From positions 1 through 64,000 of the forward strand of contig NZ_WMJZ01000014.1 of assembly GCF_009711095.1 (NCBI RefSeq): 64,000 nucleotides of DNA. Reading direction: 5' to 3'. A program made the position numbers and the translations under genes. A model generated the notes under the pieces. That model had not been told where the DNA came from, did not search any database, and saw only the letters and a program-made list of their open reading frames with translations. This document shows, piece by piece, positions 7,874 to 18,151 of the stretch (the first letter of the stretch is position 1; each line of letters begins with the position of its first letter). Source of the stretch: Intestinirhabdus alba. GTDB taxonomy: Bacteria > Pseudomonadota > Gammaproteobacteria > Enterobacterales > Enterobacteriaceae.

Positions 7874-9808
7874 TTAAGATGATTTACGTACGCGCAGATA
7901 CCATTCGCACAGTAAACGCACCTGCTTACGGGTATAGCCTTTCTCCATCATCCGATCGACAAAGTCATCGTGCTTTTTCTGCTCATCGGTGGAGGTTTTG
8001 GCGTTAAACGAAATGACCGGCAGCAGCTCTTCGGTATTGGAGAACATTTTCTTCTCGATCACCGTGCGCAGCTTTTCGTAGCTGGTCCAGTTTGGATTGC
8101 GGCCGCTGTTGTTGGCCCGGGCGCGCAGCACGAAGTTGACGATCTCGTTGCGGAAATCCTTCGGATTGCTGATCCCCGCCGGTTTTTCGATCTTCTCCAG
8201 CTCGGCGTTAAGTGACTCGCGGTCAAACAGCTGGCCGGTGTCCGGGTCGCGATACTCCTGATCCTGGATCCAGAAGTCGGCATAGGTGACATAACGATCG
8301 AAAATGTTCTGTCCATATTCCGAATAGGATTCAAGATAGGCGGTCTGGATCTCTTTGCCGATAAACTCGGCGTATTTTGGGATCAGATAGCCCTTCAGGA
8401 ATTCGAGATAGCGCTCCGTCTGCTCCTGGGGGAACTGCTCGCGCTCGATCTGCTGCTCCAGCACATAGAACAGATGCACCGGGTTGGCCGCCACCTCGGT
8501 ATGGTCGAAGTTAAACACCCTGGAGAGAATTTTAAATGCGAAGCGCGTTGACAGCCCGTTCATTCCCTCGTCAACCCCGGCGTAATCGCGGTACTCCTGC
8601 CAGGACTTCGCCTTCGGGTCGGTATCCTTCAGGGTCTCGCCGTCGTAAACGCGCATTTTGGAGTAAATGCTTGAATTTTCAGGCTCCTTCAGCCGCGACA
8701 GAATAGAGAAGCGCGACAGCGTCTCCAGGGTGCCCGGCGCGCAGGGCGCGTGGGCCAGCTCGCTGTGGTTGAGCAGCTTCTCGTAAATTTTGATCTCCTC
8801 GGAGATGCGCAGGCAGTAGGGCACCTTCACGATGTAAACGCGGTCGAGGAAAGCTTCGTTGTTCTTGTTATTGCGGAAGGTCACCCACTCCGATTCGTTA
8901 GAGTGGGCGAGAATAATGCCGTTGAACGGCAGGGCGGAGATCCCCTCCGTGCCGTTGTAGTTGCCCTCCTGGGTGGCGGTCAGCAGAGGATGCAGCACCT
9001 TGATGGGGGCTTTAAACATCTCCACGAACTCCATAATCCCCTGGTTGGCGCGGCACAGCGCCCCGGAGTAGCCGTAGGCGTCCGGATCGTTCTGGGCGTG
9101 GTTTTCGAGCTTGCGGATATCCACCTTGCCGACCAGTGCGGAGATATCCTGGTTGTTCTCATCTCCCGGCTCCGTTTTGGCGATGGCGATCTGTTCCAGA
9201 ATGGACGGCCAGACTTTAACCACCCGAAACTTGCTAATGTCGCCGCCGAACTCGTGCAGCCGCTTCGCCGCCCAGGGCGACATAATGGTGCCCAGATAGC
9301 GGCGCGGAATGCCGTACTCTTTTTCGAGGATCTGGGCATCCTCCTGCGGATTAAACAGGCACAGCGGATGGTCGTTGACCGGGCTGCGCTCGCCGTTGGC
9401 GCTGAGAATGTAGATCGGCACGCGCTGCATTAACGACTTCAGGCGCTCGGCCAGCGACGACTTACCGCCTCCCACCGGCCCCAGCAGATAGAGGATCTGC
9501 TTCTTCTCCTCCAGCCCCTGCGCCGCATGTTTCAGGTAGGAGACAATCTGTTCAATCGCCTCTTCCATGCCGTAAAACTCCTCAAAGGCCGGATAACGGG
9601 CGATGACCCGGTTCGAGAAGAGACGGGACAGCCGCGGCTCCTGGGCGGTATCGACCATGACCGGCTCACCGATAGCCATCAGCAGCCGCTCGGCCGCGTT
9701 GGCATAGGCGCTGCGATCTTGCCGACATGTGGTAAGAAATTCCTGCAGCGTGAACTCTTCGTCCTTGGCCGCTTCATAACGCTGGCGATAGTGATCGAAT
9801 ATATTCAT
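7874..9808 (-). CDS. yeaG: YeaG, PrkA-type serine protein kinase
   Basis: A 644-aa protein identical in length to E. coli YeaG. The N-terminal AAA-like PrkA domain has a Walker A motif GPVGGGKSS at residues 110-118. A kinase-like C-terminal PrkA domain follows, ending in LLCEWYLRVRKSS. YeaG is a cytoplasmic Ser/Thr kinase needed for adaptation to sustained nitrogen starvation and stationary-phase stress, with RpoS-linked expression in E. coli. It is the first gene of the yeaG-yeaH unit; about 375 nt of non-coding DNA lie upstream. Confidence 0.95.
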   Translation of the reverse strand: MNIFDHYRQRYEAAKDEEFTLQEFLTTCRQDRSAYANAAERLLMAIGEPVMVDTAQEPRLSRLFSNRVIARYPAFEEFYGMEEAIEQIVSYLKHAAQGLEEKKQILYLLGPVGGGKSSLAERLKSLMQRVPIYILSANGERSPVNDHPLCLFNPQEDAQILEKEYGIPRRYLGTIMSPWAAKRLHEFGGDISKFRVVKVWPSILEQIAIAKTEPGDENNQDISALVGKVDIRKLENHAQNDPDAYGYSGALCRANQGIMEFVEMFKAPIKVLHPLLTATQEGNYNGTEGISALPFNGIILAHSNESEWVTFRNNKNNEAFLDRVYIVKVPYCLRISEEIKIYEKLLNHSELAHAPCAPGTLETLSRFSILSRLKEPENSSIYSKMRVYDGETLKDTDPKAKSWQEYRDYAGVDEGMNGLSTRFAFKILSRVFNFDHTEVAANPVHLFYVLEQQIEREQFPQEQTERYLEFLKGYLIPKYAEFIGKEIQTAYLESYSEYGQNIFDRYVTYADFWIQDQEYRDPDTGQLFDRESLNAELEKIEKPAGISNPKDFRNEIVNFVLRARANNSGRNPNWTSYEKLRTVIEKKMFSNTEELLPVISFNAKTSTDEQKKHDDFVDRMMEKGYTRKQVRLLCEWYLRVRKSS

Positions 9809-10185
9809 GGTATGCCGTCCTGTTGTAATCGGGGGAACATTTCAAAAGCGTGCGGCTTTTTCCACTTTTAGCGTCGCAAACCAACGGGATAAAACCCTGG
9901 ACCGCTCTATTTGTTATGAGCGTGTATCCAGTTTTGATCAAGTTTTGCGAAGGGAAGCACCGAGGCCGTTGCCCGCGTATAACGGCGGTTTTTGGAGGAT
10001 AATCCTGTTGAATTTTAAAGATTTGGGGTTTTGTTTAGATTGTCGACTTTTTATGCGGTAAAAATGCTGACATTTGCCCGTAAACGCGCTCAGTAAATAT
10101 TTGCGGGCCGTGATTATGACCCCGGACGCTGCCGCTTCCGGAAAACGCCGTCGCGAAAAGCCGCGCCCGCCCGGTGCCGGCTGAT
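9809..10185. other. yeaG upstream region, no gene
   Basis: About 375 bases separate yeaG from the end of the LysR gene. No supported ORF is present. This must contain the yeaG promoter. In E. coli yeaG has been reported under sigma-54/NtrC and RpoS control, but I could not find a convincing GG-N10-GC sigma-54 element here; the nearest (in the gaagcaccgagg area near 9950) has an 11-nt spacing. Confidence 0.5.
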
Positions 10186-11109
10186 TCAACGCTGCCACCA
10201 GGGCGGCGTGCCAAGCCGATCGACGTAAAAATCAATAAAAGAGCGAACCTTGCTGGCGACGATTTTTTTCCGCGGATAGACAAACCAGACGGCGGATTCG
10301 GCGCGGTGCAGGCTGAATTCCCGCTCCGGCAGCACCCGCTGCAGGCGCTGCGTTCGCAGGTCATCGGCAATGAGCCAGTCGGGGAGTATCGCTATTCCCG
10401 CCCCCTGCAGACAGGCCTCGTGAAGCGCATCTTCATCGTTACTGCTGATACGAAACGAGGCCGGATAGCGCTGCCACTCTTCGTCCGTTCCCGCAGTACG
10501 GGCATACCAGCCGTTGCCGTGCAGGCGGGAAAACATCAGGATATCGGGATTAGCCGCCGCGGGGTCACCCTTGAGGGTCTCCCGGTGCCGTTCTGCCCAG
10601 GCCGGCGTGGCGCAGGCATAGCGATATTGCGGGGCCAGCTGGCGGGCATGCATCGTCGAATCCGGCAGCGGTCCGATATGGATGCGCAGATCCTGCCGGG
10701 ACTCAATTAAATCCACCTGCTCATCGCAAAAGGAGATGTCCAGGGAGATATCGGGATTCTGCTGCAGAAACGCTTCAACGAAGGGCATGATATGCCTGCG
10801 GCCAAAGGCGCGCGGCGCGCTGAGCCGCAGCAGGCCGGCGGGCCGTTTGTTCAGCGCCGAGGTGAGGCTGCGGGTCTCTTCCCACTGTGCCAGCAGCTGC
10901 GTCGCGCGGGAGTAAAACAGCTTTCCGGCTTCGGTCAGAGACAGCCCGCGGGTGCTGCGATTAAACAGCGCTACCCGTAAATCAGCCTCCAGCAGAGCGA
11001 CATGGCGCGAGACCGTCGAGGTTTCAATATTCAGCTCTTTTGCCGCAGCGCTGAAGCTCTTCAGCTCCGCAGCGCTAACAAAGGTAGTAATAGCAGCGAA
11101 AAAATTCAT
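10186..11109 (-). CDS. LysR-family transcriptional regulator
   Basis: A 307-aa LysR regulator. Residues 1-60 form the winged helix-turn-helix (FSAAAKELNIETSTVSRHVALLEADLRVALFNRSTRGLSL) and the rest a substrate-binding-like effector domain with GAGIAILPDWL near residue 255, as in the AaeR/DsdC-type subgroup with SRHVALLE. The ATG at 11109 is chosen because the domain starts there; a longer frame to 11235 has no support. It is divergent from the radical SAM gene across 289 nt. Neither gene is at this position in K-12, so it probably regulates that neighbour (inference). Confidence 0.85.
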   Translation of the reverse strand: MNFFAAITTFVSAAELKSFSAAAKELNIETSTVSRHVALLEADLRVALFNRSTRGLSLTEAGKLFYSRATQLLAQWEETRSLTSALNKRPAGLLRLSAPRAFGRRHIMPFVEAFLQQNPDISLDISFCDEQVDLIESRQDLRIHIGPLPDSTMHARQLAPQYRYACATPAWAERHRETLKGDPAAANPDILMFSRLHGNGWYARTAGTDEEWQRYPASFRISSNDEDALHEACLQGAGIAILPDWLIADDLRTQRLQRVLPEREFSLHRAESAVWFVYPRKKIVASKVRSFIDFYVDRLGTPPWWQR

Positions 11110-11301
11110 AACGGGCGCGGTTTCCTGACGGTTTATAGGACATGACGGGACATCAACTGCCTGGCGGACTTCCTGCGGGGCAGGATTAATGCAAAACAGT
11201 TTTGCCGATTCGGATCTAACGCTAACGATATCCATAAGGATAGAGTGGTTATCGCATTATCAAGGGCGCCGGATGCGACGCTGTAGTTAACGGGGAATTT
11301 A

Positions 11302-11377
11302 TCATACAAATGGTGCGCCGTGTTATTTCTCATCGGCTGACGCGCGGCGTTAACGGATGAGGCACCATCGTGTATGA
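11302..11377 (+). promoter_or_regulatory. Foldable leader upstream of the radical SAM gene
   Basis: tcatacaaatggtgc (11302-11316) is complementary to gcaccatcgtgtatga (11362-11377) with one bulge and one mismatch. Inside, ctcatc (11329-11334) pairs with gatgag (11356-11361), immediately stacked on the outer stem. The structure ends 21 nt before the ATG of the radical SAM gene. It could be a transcribed leader (attenuator or riboswitch-like) or a regulator-binding dyad. A 16-codon frame (ATG 11310, MVRRVISHRLTRGVNG) lies across it without a good ribosome-binding site. Confidence 0.45.
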
Positions 11378-11398
11378 GGACTACTTTTGGGTAATACT

Positions 11399-12850
11399 AT
11401 GAAATTAAACGCGTTAACAAGAAAGGCATTACCGATAGCCTTAAACACCATTCTCAACCATGTTGACGAGGCGGGCCTGGAGAAAATATTTCGCTTAGGG
11501 GCGCGGGTAACGAAAGACAGCAAAAGCGAGCTGCTCCAGCTGGCGGATATGTGTAAACAACGCGATCCGATGGTCAGCGGCTGGATTGATATCCTGCGCA
11601 ATCTGAACCCGACGGCCAGAAAGAAACTCATCTCCAACCTGATCTTTAACCATGTGGTTTCCGGCGCTGAGCTGCGGGATCGGGCAGGGGAAAAGTACGG
11701 CACCCATATTCCGTTTCTGGTTTTAATTTCCCCCACCTATGAATGCAACCTTGAGTGTAAGGGATGCTACTCTGCCCTGTACGGTAACCGCTACCACTAC
11801 ACCGAAGAGGAGATGTTTGACCTCATTCAGCAGTTTTATGACCTGGGCGTTCGCTTTTTCACCTTCACGGGCGGCGAACCCTTTGTTTACAAGCCGCTGA
11901 TGAAGCTGTTCGAACATTTTGACGACTGCTACTTTATGGTTTTCACTAACGGTACGATGCTGACCGAAAGCCGGGTGAAAAAGCTGGCCGAGCTTGGCAA
12001 TGTCGCGGTAACCATCTCGGTGGAAGGCTTTGAGGAGATGACCGACTGGCGTCGCGGCACCGGGACCTGGGAAAAAATTCTCGCCGCCTATGAACGGCTG
12101 AATCGTTTCGGTGTAATGCGCGGCACCTCGATCATGGCCACCGCGAAAAACCATGAGCAGATCTGCGGCAATGAGTTCTGGGACTTCTTAATTGACACGC
12201 TCGGCGTCAAATATGCCTGGGTCTTCCAGTACATGCCGATTGGCCGCGACGCGACGATGGCGCTGGTGCCCAACGCCAAACAGCGCTATGAGCGTTTCCA
12301 CTTCCTTGAGGCTTTACGCAAGTCCGGCCGCCTGGGCTTCCTGGCGGACTTCTGGAACCACGGTTTCCTGGTCAACGGCTGTATGTCCGGCGGGGCGAAC
12401 TATCTCCACATTAACGCCAAGGGCGGGGTCGAGCCTTGCGTATTCCAGCAATACGCCACCGACAACGTGCGTGAGAAACGGATCCTCGATATCCTCAAAA
12501 GTCCCTTCTTTGAAGGCTATAAGCGGCAGATCCCGTTTAATGATAATTTAATGCAGCCCTGTCCGATTATTGATAACCCGGCGAAGTTCCGCGAGCATAT
12601 TACCGCGCATCATGCGCAGCCCCAGCACGATGGTTCCGACAGCTATTTCCGTTTTGCGGACGAGCTTGACGCACTGGCCCAGGAGTGGAAGAAATATGCC
12701 ATTAAAATCTGGGATGAAGAGGGATATGGCAAAGAATACCATGCTGAACATAACCTCTACGTCGCGCCAGCGCCAGAGGTGAAAGAGAGCGTATGGCAGC
12801 CGCCGCAGGAAACTCCTGCCGCTAAGCCCGTCGCCGTAGAAAGCGAGTAA
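11399..12850 (+). CDS. Radical SAM protein with SPASM-like C-terminus
   Basis: A 483-aa radical SAM enzyme of unassigned substrate. The [4Fe-4S]/SAM site is CNLECKGC, cysteines 116, 120 and 123 (CX3CX2C), followed by the SAM-binding GGEP at 158-161. C-terminal cysteines at 328 (NGCMSGG), 347 (EPCVF) and 388 (QPCPI) suggest a SPASM- or twitch-like auxiliary cluster. An extra N-terminal domain of about 105 residues precedes the core and a Pro/Ala-rich tail ends it. The ATG at 11399 is used; a TTG at 11387 is also in frame. It is divergent from the LysR gene and absent from the K-12 yeaG-mipA junction. I do not know its reaction; peptide modification or cofactor maturation are possibilities. Confidence 0.85.
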   Translation: MKLNALTRKALPIALNTILNHVDEAGLEKIFRLGARVTKDSKSELLQLADMCKQRDPMVSGWIDILRNLNPTARKKLISNLIFNHVVSGAELRDRAGEKYGTHIPFLVLISPTYECNLECKGCYSALYGNRYHYTEEEMFDLIQQFYDLGVRFFTFTGGEPFVYKPLMKLFEHFDDCYFMVFTNGTMLTESRVKKLAELGNVAVTISVEGFEEMTDWRRGTGTWEKILAAYERLNRFGVMRGTSIMATAKNHEQICGNEFWDFLIDTLGVKYAWVFQYMPIGRDATMALVPNAKQRYERFHFLEALRKSGRLGFLADFWNHGFLVNGCMSGGANYLHINAKGGVEPCVFQQYATDNVREKRILDILKSPFFEGYKRQIPFNDNLMQPCPIIDNPAKFREHITAHHAQPQHDGSDSYFRFADELDALAQEWKKYAIKIWDEEGYGKEYHAEHNLYVAPAPEVKESVWQPPQETPAAKPVAVESE

Positions 12851-12857
12851 CCCCCTG

Positions 12858-12884
12858 GGGATTGCCGGCAGCGCCGGCAATCCC
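12858..12884 (+). terminator. Strong hairpin after the radical SAM gene
   Basis: gggattgccggc (12858-12869) and gccggcaatccc (12873-12884) form a perfect 12-bp stem with a 3-nt loop, 7 nt after the stop codon. There is no T-run on either side, so termination would be imperfect. It may instead protect the 3' end of the mRNA. Confidence 0.55.
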
Positions 12885-13117
12885 GCCTCTCTCCGGGCAA
12901 ATATGCCTTCCGCCGCACCTGTTTTTTCCTCTTCCCCCGACGGGGCGGGCCGCCGCCCGATTTTTACGGCAGTCGACGATAAAAACGCTCACCGCCGCCC
13001 GAACGCCTGCGTTAAGATTCAGGCCATTCCGACGGAATGATTAAGCAAAATTGTTGGGTAAAAGCCTGACGGCAGTTACACTTTTGTCGCCGAATATTGA
13101 ATAAGGAATGATGGATT

Positions 13118-13864
13118 GTGACCAAACTCAAACTTCTGACCCTTGGCGTGCTGCTCGCAACGGCGGCTGGCGCTGCGCACGCTGACGGTGGCCTGACGCT
13201 GGGCGCGGGCGTTGGCGTGGTTGAGCGCCCTTATAAAGACTACGACGCTGACGTTTATCCGGTTCCGGTGATCGGCTATGAAGGGGATAACTTCTGGTTC
13301 CGCGGCCTGGGCGGCGGCTACTATTTGTGGAACGACACCGCCGATAAGCTGTCGGTCACCGCCTACTGGTCGCCGATGTACTTCAAGCCGGGCGACAGCG
13401 ACGATCGCCAGCTGCGCCGTCTCGACAAGCGTAAGAGCACCATGATGGTCGGGCTTTCCTACGTGCATAATACGCAGTACGGCTTTCTGCGCACCGCCAT
13501 TTCGGGGGATACGCTGGATAACAGTAACGGCATCGTCTGGGATCTGGCCTGGCTGTATCGTTACACCCACGGCGGCCTGACGGTAACGCCGGGCATCGGG
13601 GTGGAGTGGAACAGTGAAAACCAGAACGAATACTATTACGGCGTATCGCGAAAAGAGGCGGCGCGCAGCGGTCTGCGCGGCTACAGCCCTGACGACGGCT
13701 GGAACCCGTATCTGGAGCTGAGCGCCAGCTACAATTTCCTCGGCGACTGGAGCCTGTACGGCACGGCGCGCTACACCCGCCTGTCGGATGAAATTACCGA
13801 TAGCCCGATGGTGGATAAGTCCTGGAGCGGCCTGATCTCGACCGGGATCACTTATAAGTTCTGA
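13118..13864 (+). CDS. mipA: MipA, MltA-interacting outer-membrane protein
   Basis: A 248-aa outer-membrane beta-barrel, the same length as E. coli MipA. A signal peptide (residues 1-22, cut after AHA) is followed by many alternating aromatic strands and a terminal ITYKF, the phenylalanine-ended signature of barrel proteins. MipA scaffolds the murein hydrolase MltA with PBP1B. The GTG start is supported by AAGGA 10 nt upstream; the K-12 length agrees. An ERIC-type element begins 11 nt after the stop. Confidence 0.93.
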   Translation: MTKLKLLTLGVLLATAAGAAHADGGLTLGAGVGVVERPYKDYDADVYPVPVIGYEGDNFWFRGLGGGYYLWNDTADKLSVTAYWSPMYFKPGDSDDRQLRRLDKRKSTMMVGLSYVHNTQYGFLRTAISGDTLDNSNGIVWDLAWLYRYTHGGLTVTPGIGVEWNSENQNEYYYGVSRKEAARSGLRGYSPDDGWNPYLELSASYNFLGDWSLYGTARYTRLSDEITDSPMVDKSWSGLISTGITYKF

Positions 13865-13874
13865 TTGGGCATTT

Positions 13875-14148
<274 letters not shown>

Positions 14149-14227
14149 ACAACATAATCCGGGCATTAAAACAGGGCGCTGACGCCCTGTGTTGCATTAC
14201 GGTGGCGGGATAGCACAGGAGGAGATA

Positions 14228-15082
14228 ATGACAGAGAAACAGATTATATTTTCCGGGCAGGTGCCCCTTCCCGCCATCGGCCAGGGAACCTGGTATATGG
14301 GTGAAAGCGCCGACCGCCGCCGGGAGGAGGTCGCCGCGCTGCGGGCGGGCGTCGAGCGGGGACTGACGCTGATTGATACCGCCGAGATGTACGCCGACGG
14401 CGCGGCGGAGAAGGTGGTGGGGGAGGCGCTGAACGGCATACGCGACAAGGTCTTTCTGGTCTCCAAGGTGTATCCGTGGAACGCCGGAGGTGAAAAGGCT
14501 ATCGCGGCCTGCGAAGGCAGCCTGCGTCGGCTAAACACCGACCGCCTGGACCTCTATCTGCTGCACTGGTCGGGCAGCTATGGGTATGAAGAAACTGTCG
14601 CGGCGATGGAAACGCTTATCACCCAGGGGAAAATTCGCCGCTGGGGCGTATCGAATCTCGATTACGATGATATGCAGGCGCTGTGGCAGGTGGCGGGCGG
14701 GCGTCAGTGCGCCACCAACCAGGTGCTCTATCACCTGGGCTCGCGCGGCATCGAGTACGATCTGCTGCCGTGGTGCCAGCAGCAGGGGATGCCGGTGATG
14801 GCCTACAGCCCGCTGGCTCAGGCAGGACGCCTGCGCGACGGCCTGCTGCATCACCCGACGATCAATGAGATTGCCCTCGGGCACCGGGCCACCGCCGCGC
14901 AGATTTTACTGGCGTGGGTGATTAGCCATCGGGGCGTCATGGCGATACCGAAGGCGGCGAGCGTGGAGCACGTCCGGCAGAACGCGGCGGCGCTGGACAT
15001 CAGGCTTTCAGCGGAAGAGATAGCGAGGCTGGAGGCGGCGTATCCAGCGCCGCCAGGGAAAACGGCGCTGGATATGGTCTGA
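14228..15082 (+). CDS. yeaE: YeaE, aldo-keto reductase
   Basis: A 284-aa NADPH-dependent aldo-keto reductase, equal in length to E. coli YeaE, which reduces methylglyoxal and other aldehydes. The TIM-barrel active-site residues are visible: Asp and Tyr in LIDTAEMYADG (about 48-58), Lys in FLVSKVYPW, and His in LLHW. The NADPH site IPKAAS lies near residue 240. ATG at 14228 has GGAGG 6 nt upstream. Confidence 0.93.
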   Translation: MTEKQIIFSGQVPLPAIGQGTWYMGESADRRREEVAALRAGVERGLTLIDTAEMYADGAAEKVVGEALNGIRDKVFLVSKVYPWNAGGEKAIAACEGSLRRLNTDRLDLYLLHWSGSYGYEETVAAMETLITQGKIRRWGVSNLDYDDMQALWQVAGGRQCATNQVLYHLGSRGIEYDLLPWCQQQGMPVMAYSPLAQAGRLRDGLLHHPTINEIALGHRATAAQILLAWVISHRGVMAIPKAASVEHVRQNAAALDIRLSAEEIARLEAAYPAPPGKTALDMV

Positions 15083-15123
15083 GCCGGTTCCCCTCTCAGC
15101 CGCGGCGGAAGAGGGGCGCTGGC

Positions 15124-16008
15124 TTAACGGCGGGCGACGCGAAGGGTCTGCGCCAGGCGGAACGGCTTCTCTTCGCTGCTCTTCTGCGGCGTGGTCGCCC
15201 AGGCCGACTCAACGCAGACAAAGGTTTTATAACCGTCGTCCGGCATATCGCTCATGCTTACCGACAGCGCCGGGCCGGGGTTCCAGGCCACCACGTTCAG
15301 GTGGTGGTGGTGAATCACGTCGATAGCGCGCTTCAGCGCCGCGTCGTGGATCACGCTGCAGGCTTCCGGATTCAGGTAGACGCGGTCAGTGCGGTCCGGG
15401 AAGGTCTGTACGCCGTCCGTCAGCGCATCTTCTTTAGCGTCATTCACTTTATCAATAAAGCGATCGCCAAGGCCGCTGACCTGAACGGCGGCAATGTCAC
15501 CAACGTTAAAGTAGGTGTGCAGCGCGGAGGTGGTGGTGAATTCGCCGTGGGCTTCCAGCTCCATCTCGCAGGTTTTACCCACTTTGAAACGAGCCAGCAG
15601 GGTAAAGTCGTGCGGCCAGTAGCGGCGGGAGGCCTCGCTGCTCTGCAGTTCGAAGGTCAATATCGCGCCGTTCTCATCTTCGTTGTGCGCCTTCAGTGTC
15701 CAGGGCAGGTTGCGGGCAAAGCCGTGCGAGGGCAGGTCGGGCTGCGCCGCCGGGCCGAACCACGGCCAGCAGATAGGCACCCCGCCGCGCAGCGCCACGC
15801 CGGTTTTAAACGGGGTGTTATCGCTGAGCCACAGAACCTCCTCCTCGCCCGCGGGCTTCCAGGAGAGCAGGTGCGCGCCCTGCAGGGCAAACGAGGCTTT
15901 GACCTGCGGATGATCGACAACGATCACCTCCAGCTCGTCGAGGCGACGGCGGGAAAGTACCGGGGTGATTTGCTCAACGACCGGCAGGGCAAAAATTTTA
16001 TTAATCAT
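15124..16008 (-). CDS. yeaD: YeaD, D-hexose-6-phosphate mutarotase
   Basis: A 294-aa aldose-1-epimerase-fold protein, the same size as E. coli YeaD, interconverting alpha and beta anomers of glucose-6-phosphate. Visible motifs are RGGVPICWPWFGP (about 73-85), the catalytic-histidine HTYFNVGD near residue 165, and FVCVESAW with the catalytic glutamate near 265. It follows gapA on the same strand with a terminator between them, as in K-12. Confidence 0.92.
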   Translation of the reverse strand: MINKIFALPVVEQITPVLSRRRLDELEVIVVDHPQVKASFALQGAHLLSWKPAGEEEVLWLSDNTPFKTGVALRGGVPICWPWFGPAAQPDLPSHGFARNLPWTLKAHNEDENGAILTFELQSSEASRRYWPHDFTLLARFKVGKTCEMELEAHGEFTTTSALHTYFNVGDIAAVQVSGLGDRFIDKVNDAKEDALTDGVQTFPDRTDRVYLNPEACSVIHDAALKRAIDVIHHHHLNVVAWNPGPALSVSMSDMPDDGYKTFVCVESAWATTPQKSSEEKPFRLAQTLRVARR

Positions 16009-16030
16009 GATGCCATCCTTTAACTACGGA

Positions 16031-16058
16031 TAAAAAAAGAGCGACCGGAGTCGCTCTT
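16031..16058 (-). terminator. Terminator of gapA
   Basis: On the minus strand aagagcga (16058-16051) pairs with tcgctctt (16044-16037) around a 6-nt loop and runs into about seven T (to 16032). It lies between gapA and yeaD and would stop most gapA transcripts, leaving some read-through to yeaD. Confidence 0.85.
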
Positions 16059-16081
16059 ATCGCTGCCTGCTTCATCTCATC

Positions 16082-17089
<1,008 letters not shown>

Positions 17090-17120
17090 CTATTTGTTAG
17101 TGAATAAAAGGTTGCCTGTA

Positions 17121-17148
17121 AAATTACAAAAACCTTACGCAGCGTCAA
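17121..17148 (-). promoter_or_regulatory. gapA sigma-70 promoter
   Basis: On the minus strand TTGACG (17148-17143), a 16-nt spacer and TAATTT (17126-17121) lie about 45 nt before the gapA start. A second overlapping TTGACA lies further upstream near 17160. Multiple gapA promoters are known in E. coli. The remaining gapA-msrB intergenic DNA (17149-17417) shows no gene and must also hold the msrB promoter. Confidence 0.6.
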
Positions 17149-17417
17149 GCGGAATCGTGTCAATCATTGCGACAAATCAATCCACTGTCTACGCTTTGTA
17201 CGACTGACTCGCCTCACTTTTCCAGTTGGCAAGAAGCCACGTGGGGGCGTGCTGCGAATTTTAAAGGGCAACGGCGATAAAAATGCGATATTTGTCACGT
17301 TTAGCGCGCAGCCATTTCGCAAGAATCAAGTTTAGAACAAAAGTGTGCGCCGCAATGTTAATGTTTTGTTAGTATTGGTCACGCAATGTGAGTGTTTTAA
17401 AAGCGAGATGTAAGAAA

Positions 17418-17831
17418 ATGGCAAAACAACCTGGCACTGATGAACTGAAGCATAGCCTCTCCGAAATGCAGTTTTACGTGACGCAGAATCACGGCACCGA
17501 GCCGCCGTTTACCGGGCGTCTGCTCCACAACAAACGGGAGGGCGTATATCACTGCCTGGTCTGCGATGCGCCGCTGTTTCATTCGGCCGCAAAATACGAA
17601 TCCGGCTGCGGCTGGCCCAGCTTCTTTGAGCCGGTCAGCGAGGCGTCAATCCGCTACGTTAAGGACTTCTCGCACGGTATGGAGCGCATTGAGATCCTCT
17701 GCGGCAGCTGCGGTGCGCACCTGGGCCACGTCTTTCCGGATGGCCCACAGCCCACGGGCGAACGCTATTGCGTCAACTCCGCCTCGTTAAGCTTTACCGA
17801 TGATGAAAATGGTCAACAAATCCGGGGTTGA
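17418..17831 (+). CDS. msrB: MsrB, methionine-R-sulfoxide reductase
   Basis: A 137-aa enzyme reducing the R-epimer of methionine sulfoxide in proteins, with electrons from thioredoxin. Zinc ligands are Cys46/Cys49 (CLVC) and Cys95/Cys98 (CGSC); the catalytic Cys118 is in RYCVNSASL, and the substrate loop GCGWPSF is at 63-69. The start MAKQPG at 17418 gives the K-12 length; the frame extends 10 codons upstream without support. Divergent from gapA, as in K-12, and followed by yeaC. Confidence 0.95.
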   Translation: MAKQPGTDELKHSLSEMQFYVTQNHGTEPPFTGRLLHNKREGVYHCLVCDAPLFHSAAKYESGCGWPSFFEPVSEASIRYVKDFSHGMERIEILCGSCGAHLGHVFPDGPQPTGERYCVNSASLSFTDDENGQQIRG

Positions 17832-17872
17832 AAAAACGATTCAGCCAATTATTCCACAGGAGCGGATAGAGT

Positions 17873-18151
17873 ATGAATCTTGAGCAGATAATCGACAGCA
17901 TGACGCCGGAGGTCTACCAGCGTCTCTCTACGGCCGTGGAGCTGGGTAAATGGCCGGACGGCGTGGCGCTGACGGCGGAGCAAAAAGAGAACAGCCTGCA
18001 GTTGATAATGCTGTGGCAGGCGCGGCATAACGTCGACGCCCAGCATATGACCATCGACACCCGGGGAGAGATGGTAATGAAAAGCAAGCAGCAGCTGAAG
18101 GCGGACTTCGGCATTAAGCCGGAGCCGATTGCCGTGTTAAAAGTGCAGTAA
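17873..18151 (+). CDS. yeaC: YeaC, DUF1315 family protein
   Basis: A small cytoplasmic protein of 92 residues (K-12 YeaC 90) starting MNLEQIIDSMTPEVYQRL and containing GKWPDGVALTAEQKENSLQ. Function unknown. It follows msrB by 41 nt on the same strand, with GGAG 9 nt before the ATG, and is likely co-transcribed with it. The conserved pairing with msrB in enterobacteria is the only functional clue. Confidence 0.9.
   Translation: MNLEQIIDSMTPEVYQRLSTAVELGKWPDGVALTAEQKENSLQLIMLWQARHNVDAQHMTIDTRGEMVMKSKQQLKADFGIKPEPIAVLKVQ

Noticed and set aside
9850-10000. Sigma-54 promoter for yeaG
   Set aside because: The best GG/GC pair has an 11-nt rather than 10-nt spacing and poor flanking match.
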